Source: Myxococcales bacterium (GTDB taxonomy: Bacteria; Myxococcota_A; Bradymonadia; Bradymonadales; Bradymonadaceae). From it: 10,973 nucleotides of DNA. Positions within the stretch are counted from its first letter, which is position 1. Every line of letters starts with the position of its first letter. A program made the position numbers and the translations under genes. The notes under the pieces were generated by a model. The model did not search any database. It was not told the DNA's origin and saw nothing but the letters and a program-made list of their open reading frames with translations. Of the stretch, positions 7,700 to 10,973 are shown in pieces. The stretch spans positions 1 through 10,973 of the forward strand of contig SKNI01000611.1 of assembly GCA_007120615.1 (NCBI GenBank), read 5' to 3'.

Positions 7700-8387
7700 G
7701 GGTATCCTCCCGACCAAAATCATCTGGAGTATCTATTTCACCGCTGTACAAGCGCACACGCCCTGTTAAGGGCTCGGTGACCAGCGTAAACTTTGCTTCT
7801 GACGAAGGGTCAACGATCACGATGATAGCCTGCTGCTGAAACCCGTTGGGATAAAAATTGATCGCCGCCCTCCCCCGGGTCACCGGGCTATCGAGGTTAT
7901 CGGTGAGCACGCTTTCAAATTCGATCCCGTTTCGCAGATTTCGGGGCTCGATCACCGCCTCATCGGCCCGCTGATACCCGACTCGCTTGCTGATCCCGAA
8001 GGGGTCATCCTCTTCCTCGCGAAAGAGATTTCCCCGACGGCTTCTTCGCTCCTCTTCCATCTGCCGAGCTTCCTCGGGCAACATTCCCTCGTCATATTCT
8101 TGCTGGGCCTGCCGAATCACCACCGGAGTCTCGCTCATCTCGGTATAATATTCGTTATTCTCCAGGTCGATCACCAGCCGATAAGGCGTATTATTAAGCG
8201 CCGCCTGACTGTAGGTATATTGAATCGCCGACGTCATCCGCATGGCCTCATCCTTGATCTGACTCTGAGTCACCAGACCAAGCATATAGAGGCCCGCCCC
8301 CATAACCCCCGCCACGACCATCAAGACCATCAGGATCTCGATTAAAGTCATGCCCGACGGCCGTTTTATGGAGGGGCTTCGATTCAC
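7689..8387 (-). CDS. gspH: GspH, minor pseudopilin
   Basis: GspH is a minor pseudopilin thought to link the GspI-J-K tip to the GspG shaft. The precursor has a 12-residue leader ending in PSG, then MTLIEILMVLMVVAGVMGAGLYMLGL. This is a type IV prepilin helix with Glu5 but Met, not Phe, as the first mature residue. GspH-like features follow: AIQYTYSQAALNNTPYRLVIDLENNEYY (55-82) and, near the end, AINFYPNGFQQQAIIVIVD and LVTEPLTGRVRLY, close to the family's C-terminal strands (FYPDG..., P.TGR). Residues about 97-130 form a strongly charged segment (EEERRSRR, REEEDD) not typical of the fold and probably a surface loop. The start is GTG 8387 with AGGA 6 bases upstream. It follows gspG by 52 bases and overlaps gspI by 11. 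Its 232 residues exceed the usual 150-190. Confidence 0.92.
   Translation of the reverse strand: MNRSPSIKRPSGMTLIEILMVLMVVAGVMGAGLYMLGLVTQSQIKDEAMRMTSAIQYTYSQAALNNTPYRLVIDLENNEYYTEMSETPVVIRQAQQEYDEGMLPEEARQMEEERRSRRGNLFREEEDDPFGISKRVGYQRADEAVIEPRNLRNGIEFESVLTDNLDSPVTRGRAAINFYPNGFQQQAIIVIVDPSSEAKFTLVTEPLTGRVRLYSGEIDTPDDFGREDTHGR
7706..7710 (-). promoter_or_regulatory. Ribosome binding site of gspI (start-deciding)
   Basis: GGAGG on the minus strand lies 6 bases before ATG 7699 and inside the last codons of gspH. It makes 7699 a better start than the in-frame ATG at 7723. Confidence 0.8.
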
Positions 8388-8393
8388 AATTTT

Positions 8394-8397
8394 TCCT
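8394..8397 (-). promoter_or_regulatory. Ribosome binding site supporting the GTG start of gspH
   Basis: AGGA on the minus strand lies 6 bases before GTG 8387. It supports a GTG start and a 12-residue leader. There is no ATG between here and the prepilin cleavage site. Confidence 0.6.
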
Positions 8398-8439
8398 GTT
8401 CCCTAAGATCAACCCAATTCACTCCGACTCATCCTGCCG

Positions 8440-8949
8440 TCAATCATCGATCCGAACGTCGAGATCCGTACCCTCAACCCCGTCGGCCCCGGTGCTGAAG
8501 ATCTCATACTCCCGGTTATTATGTCGGATAAAGACATAGTCATTGCCCCAGGGATCGGTCGGCACGCTCTGAGTCAGCGGCGACGGGCCCTCGGTCAACT
8601 CTTCCAGGGAGTTGGGGATTCGGTTCGGAGAGGTCGACAGATAGTAGGCATTGACCATCTGCTCGAGCTGCTGAATCTCGATCTGGGCCGTTCTCTCGTT
8701 GGCCGTATCCAGCGCGCCGAAGACGAAGAATCCGACCACACCCATCACGGACGCCATGATCGTGATCACGATCATGATCTCCACCAGCGTCATACCTCGG
8801 GAATTTCGAAGTCCTTCAACGGCCGGACGTGTTCTCTCTGCTTTTATTTCCATTTTCTCTTCTCCCTGGGTGGTAAGCTGCCCCGTCGTCCGGGGAGCCA
8901 TCTCTTCATTCGACGTTTTTTCTGCAACTTGATTCATCACTGGGTTCAT
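8440..8949 (-). CDS. gspG: GspG, major pseudopilin
   Basis: GspG is the main subunit of the T2SS pseudopilus. The prepilin site is SRG followed by MTLVEIMIVITIMASVMGVVGFFVFGAL, with Glu5 and the long hydrophobic helix. Then come ERTAQIEIQQLEQMVNAYYLSTS, the usual GspG helix end, and the diagnostic TDPWGNDYVF. The C-terminal loop STGADGVEGTDLDV matches the calcium-binding loop of GspG (usual form GxDGxxGTDxD). Mature position 1 is Met where most GspGs have Phe. Two starts compete. ATG 8949 (ATG 8952 just before it) has GAGG 7 bases upstream, lies 18 bases after gspF and gives an unusually long leader of about 52 residues. ATG 8853 has GGGAG 8 bases upstream, is followed by A-rich codons and gives a more ordinary leader of 20. 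The longer form is listed; the mature protein is the same. Confidence 0.95.
   Translation of the reverse strand: MNPVMNQVAEKTSNEEMAPRTTGQLTTQGEEKMEIKAERTRPAVEGLRNSRGMTLVEIMIVITIMASVMGVVGFFVFGALDTANERTAQIEIQQLEQMVNAYYLSTSPNRIPNSLEELTEGPSPLTQSVPTDPWGNDYVFIRHNNREYEIFSTGADGVEGTDLDVRIDD
8862..8866 (-). promoter_or_regulatory. Alternative ribosome binding site for a shorter GspG
   Basis: GGGAG on the minus strand lies 8 bases before the in-frame ATG 8853, inside the long form of gspG. It would start a precursor with a 20-residue leader. Confidence 0.5.
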
Positions 8950-8956
8950 CATCGTA

Positions 8957-8960
8957 CCTC
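8957..8960 (-). promoter_or_regulatory. Ribosome binding site for the long form of GspG
   Basis: GAGG on the minus strand lies 4 bases before ATG 8952 and 7 bases before ATG 8949. It sits in the 15-18 base gap after gspF. The spacing favours 8949. Confidence 0.55.
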
Positions 8961-8967
8961 TTTTGGT

Positions 8968-10194
8968 TCACATCACGGTTTGGTTGAGTTGTAAGATCGG
9001 AAGCATAATGGCGAATACGATCACCGCCACTGCAAGGCCCAGCGCCACGATCATCAGCGGCTCCAGGACTTTCGTCATCGTTTGAATCTGCAAATCGGTC
9101 TGCTGTTTATAGGCCAGGGCCACATTATCCAGCATCTCCTCCAACTGCCCCGACTGCTCGCCGACGGCGATCATATGGGTCACCAGAGGGGGAAACTCCC
9201 CGGAGCGCTTCAGCGGCTGAGCAATGCTCTCCCCCTCTCGGATATTGACCCGGGCGTCCTCAATGACTTCTACAAGTCGGGTATTTCCCAGGATATTTTT
9301 TACGATATCCATCGCCTTCAACAGCGGTACCCCGCTGGCCAGAAGTGTGCTCAAAGTCCCGGCAAATCGAGAAATCGCCACCATTCGAACCAGCGAGCCG
9401 AATATGGGCACCGTCAAAATAAACCGGTCCCACTTATCGGTACCCGAAGTGGTATTCTTCCAGTGCCAGAACCCCGCCGCCGCCATCACTGACACCGGCA
9501 TCAGCACAAACCACCAATTCCCCAGAAATTCACTCATCCCGATGAGAACTGCGGTGATCCAGGGCAGCGCCTCTCCCTGATCCTGAAAGATGGCCGTCAC
9601 CTTGGGGATGACGAAAGCGAAGATAATCAACAGGACCACGATTCCCACGACCATCATCAAAATAGGATAGATCATCGCCCCGATGACCTTTCCTCGCAGC
9701 TCGATCTGGGCGTCGAGAAAGTCGGTCAACTTCGCCAGGACCACGTCCAGATTACCGGAACTCTCCCCGGCCTTGACCATATTGACGTAGAGATTGGTGA
9801 AATATTTGGGATGATCGCTCAACGCATTGGCCAGACTCGAACCCTCGTTGACCTTTCGTCGAATGTTGGAGAGGGTTCGCTTCAACTCTTCTTTTTCGGT
9901 CTGCTCGGTCAGGGCCGTCAGGGCCTCCACGAGCGGAATACCGGCTCGGATCAACGTCGCCATCTGGCGCGTCAACACCGCGATATCCGACAGGGAAACT
10001 CGCTCAAGGGCTTTCTGAAAGCTCACATCCCGACCACCACCGCCGACACGAGCCCCCTGGCCCTCGTAGACATCGGTTACAAAAATACCTTTCCCCTGCA
10101 ATCGCTGGCGCAGAGCGTTCTGGCTCTCCGCATCCTCGATGCCCTTGACGTTCTTTCCCGCCCGATTCAGCCCTTTATATTCATAAACCGGCAT
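8968..10194 (-). CDS. gspF: GspF, T2SS inner-membrane platform protein
   Basis: GspF is the polytopic inner-membrane core of the T2SS and is thought to transmit GspE-driven motion to the pseudopilus. At 408 residues it has the family's normal length. It opens with MPVYEYKGLNRAGKNVKGIEDAES, the standard GspF/PilC start. Two repeated cytoplasmic domains follow: LSDIAVLTRQMATLIRAGIPLVEALTALTEQ (68-98) and, in the second copy, AISRFAGTLSTLLASGVPLLKAMDIVKN (273-300). Each is followed by a Gly-Glu-Ser type motif (KAGESSGNLDVVL 141-153; AVGEQSGQLEEML 343-355). Membrane segments are at about 171-197, 225-246 and 378-402, and the end (IMLPILQLNQTVM) matches family practice (MLPI..LN). The ATG is 24 bases after the gspE stop with AGG 8 bases upstream. 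It is complete, with nothing odd. Confidence 0.98.
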   Translation of the reverse strand: MPVYEYKGLNRAGKNVKGIEDAESQNALRQRLQGKGIFVTDVYEGQGARVGGGGRDVSFQKALERVSLSDIAVLTRQMATLIRAGIPLVEALTALTEQTEKEELKRTLSNIRRKVNEGSSLANALSDHPKYFTNLYVNMVKAGESSGNLDVVLAKLTDFLDAQIELRGKVIGAMIYPILMMVVGIVVLLIIFAFVIPKVTAIFQDQGEALPWITAVLIGMSEFLGNWWFVLMPVSVMAAAGFWHWKNTTSGTDKWDRFILTVPIFGSLVRMVAISRFAGTLSTLLASGVPLLKAMDIVKNILGNTRLVEVIEDARVNIREGESIAQPLKRSGEFPPLVTHMIAVGEQSGQLEEMLDNVALAYKQQTDLQIQTMTKVLEPLMIVALGLAVAVIVFAIMLPILQLNQTVM

Positions 10195-10204
10195 AAGTTT
10201 ACCT

Positions 10205-10216
10205 GGTCAATTGACC
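10205..10216. repeat. Perfect 12-base palindrome between gspE and gspF
   Basis: GGTCAATTGACC occupies half of the 24-base gap between the gspE stop and the gspF start. It is a perfect inverted repeat with no loop, so it cannot form a normal hairpin without opening its centre. It is followed by no T-run and is therefore not a terminator. It could be a dimeric-protein binding site or chance. Confidence 0.5.
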
Positions 10217-10218
10217 GT

Positions 10219-10971
10219 TCAATCCAAAATATCTTCCTGCGTAACCCGCAACACTTCCTCAATGCTCGTCTGGCCTTGAAGGACCTTTAAGGCCCCGTCA
10301 TCGCGCAGATTTCTCATCCCCTCTTCGGCCGCCACCTTCTTGATCGTCGAGGTGTCTGCTCGATTCATGATCAGACTTCGGATCCGGTCGCGCACGGGCA
10401 TGATCTCGTAGATCCCCATCCGGCCTTTATAGCCAAGCCCCAGACAGGTCTCGCAGTCCCCCTCTTCACTGGGCTTGTAGATGACACCACCGGCGGCATC
10501 GAGACGCTCATCATCGAGACCGATCTCGGCCAACTCCTCTACCGATGGTCGATAGGCTACCCGGCAATCGGGGCACATCTTTCGCACCAGACGCTGGGCC
10601 ATGGAACAGAGCACCGTGGAACTGACCAGGAAGGGCTCCACGCCCATATCGGTCAGTCGCGTAAAGGCGCCGGCGGCGTCGTTGGTGTGCAACGTCGAGA
10701 AGACCAGGTGACCGGTCAGTGAGGCCTGAATCGCCATCTCGGCGGTCTCCACATCTCGAATCTCACCGACCATAATCACGTCCGGATCATGTCGAAGATA
10801 ACTTCGCAGTCCGGTGGCGAAATTGAGCTGAATCTTGGCGTTGACCTGCATCTGGCTGATCCCATCGAGCTGGTATTCGACGGGATCTTCGATGGTCAAA
10901 ATATTTTTGTCCGGGCTGTTGATCTCGCTCAACGACGAATAGAGCGTCGTCGTCTTACCACTACCGGTGGG
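10219..10971 (-). CDS. gspE: GspE, T2SS secretion ATPase (C-terminal 250 residues; N-terminal part outside window)
   Basis: GspE is the hexameric cytoplasmic ATPase that powers pseudopilus assembly. The window edge cuts the gene inside Walker A: the first visible residues are PTGSGKTTTLYSSL. The family motifs then appear in order: the Asp box NILTIEDPVEYQ (23-34), the Walker B region DPDVIMVGEIRDVETAEMA, and the His box TGHLVFSTLHTNDA. A tetra-cysteine zinc motif follows (CPDC ... CETC), separated by a roughly 34-residue spacer, then GYKGRMGIYEIM. The zinc motif is characteristic of GspE/PilB-type ATPases. The end (VLQGQTSIEEVLRVTQEDILD) is normal for the family. The missing N-terminal half would hold the GspL-binding domain. 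A TTG at 10932 begins the first possible open frame, but it is an internal Leu, not a start. gspF follows after 24 bases. Confidence 0.97.
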   Translation of the reverse strand, partial: PTGSGKTTTLYSSLSEINSPDKNILTIEDPVEYQLDGISQMQVNAKIQLNFATGLRSYLRHDPDVIMVGEIRDVETAEMAIQASLTGHLVFSTLHTNDAAGAFTRLTDMGVEPFLVSSTVLCSMAQRLVRKMCPDCRVAYRPSVEELAEIGLDDERLDAAGGVIYKPSEEGDCETCLGLGYKGRMGIYEIMPVRDRIRSLIMNRADTSTIKKVAAEEGMRNLRDDGALKVLQGQTSIEEVLRVTQEDILD

Positions 10972-10973
10972 AC

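Noticed and set aside
7055..7780. Plus-strand open frame of 241 codons opposite gspI
   Set aside because: It is antisense to a well-supported pseudopilin gene and has no recognisable motif or suitable ribosome site.
8388..8439. Terminator after gspG to lower expression of minor pseudopilins
   Set aside because: No stem-loop could be found in the 52-base gap. RNA processing or a weak attenuator cannot be excluded but is not visible.
10219..10932. Separate 237-residue ATPase starting at TTG 10932
   Set aside because: The frame continues upstream through Walker A to the window edge, so the TTG is an internal leucine of GspE.
1..10973. Type IV pilus operon (pilB/pilC/pilM/pilN) instead of T2SS
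   Set aside because: GspG with a calcium-loop C-terminus, four ordered minor pseudopilins H-I-J-K, and GspK lacking Glu5 are specific to the T2SS.
1..10973. CRISPR array, insertion sequence, tRNA or prophage remnant
   Set aside because: No direct repeats with spacers, transposase fragments, tRNA-like cloverleaf or phage genes were seen. Coding density is nearly complete.

Overview
The window is one same-strand (minus) block. It contains most of a general secretion pathway (type II secretion system, T2SS) operon, followed by the start of a DNA repair gene. Read in the direction of transcription (high to low coordinates), the order is gspE (3' part only), gspF, gspG, gspH, gspI, gspJ, gspK, gspL (PilM-like), gspM, gspN, then uvrA (5' part only). 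Every gene was identified from its translated sequence. No RNA genes, mobile elements, CRISPR arrays or plus-strand genes were found.

The likely source is a Gram-negative bacterium with an outer membrane, since a T2SS is meaningless without one. A GspN at the end of the gsp cluster and a PilM-type actin-like domain in GspL fit the former Deltaproteobacteria (Myxococcota, Bradymonadota and relatives). Base composition is moderately GC-rich. The phylum is an inference from gene content and was not tested by search.

Layout: 10971-10219 holds the catalytic half of the GspE ATPase, cut by the window edge inside its Walker A motif. 10194-8968 is the inner-membrane platform protein GspF. 8949-8440 is the major pseudopilin GspG. 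8387-6282 holds the minor pseudopilins GspH, GspI and GspJ, and 6282-4708 the large minor pseudopilin GspK. 4656-2902 is GspL, 2867-2250 GspM and 2250-1171 GspN. A 105-base gap precedes uvrA (1065 to the window edge).

The genes work as one machine. GspE hydrolyses ATP in the cytoplasm and docks on GspL. GspF, GspL and GspM form the inner-membrane platform. GspG polymerises into the pseudopilus under a GspH-I-J-K tip, which pushes folded periplasmic substrates through the outer-membrane secretin. The secretin (GspD), GspC and the prepilin peptidase are not in the window; they may lie upstream of gspE or elsewhere.

Spacing is tight. There are overlaps of 1 base (gspJ/gspK, gspM/gspN), 4 bases (gspI/gspJ) and 11 bases (gspH/gspI), and gaps of 18 to 52 bases elsewhere. 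Strong Shine-Dalgarno sequences often lie inside the last codons of the preceding gene, which points to translational coupling. No convincing promoter or terminator was found inside the operon.

This is essentially a recognisable T2SS locus rather than a new system. The points worth a second look are details: an acidic insertion in GspL, two competing starts for GspG, a Met/Asp-rich GspI tail, unusually long GspH/I/K, and a perfect 12-base palindrome between gspE and gspF.
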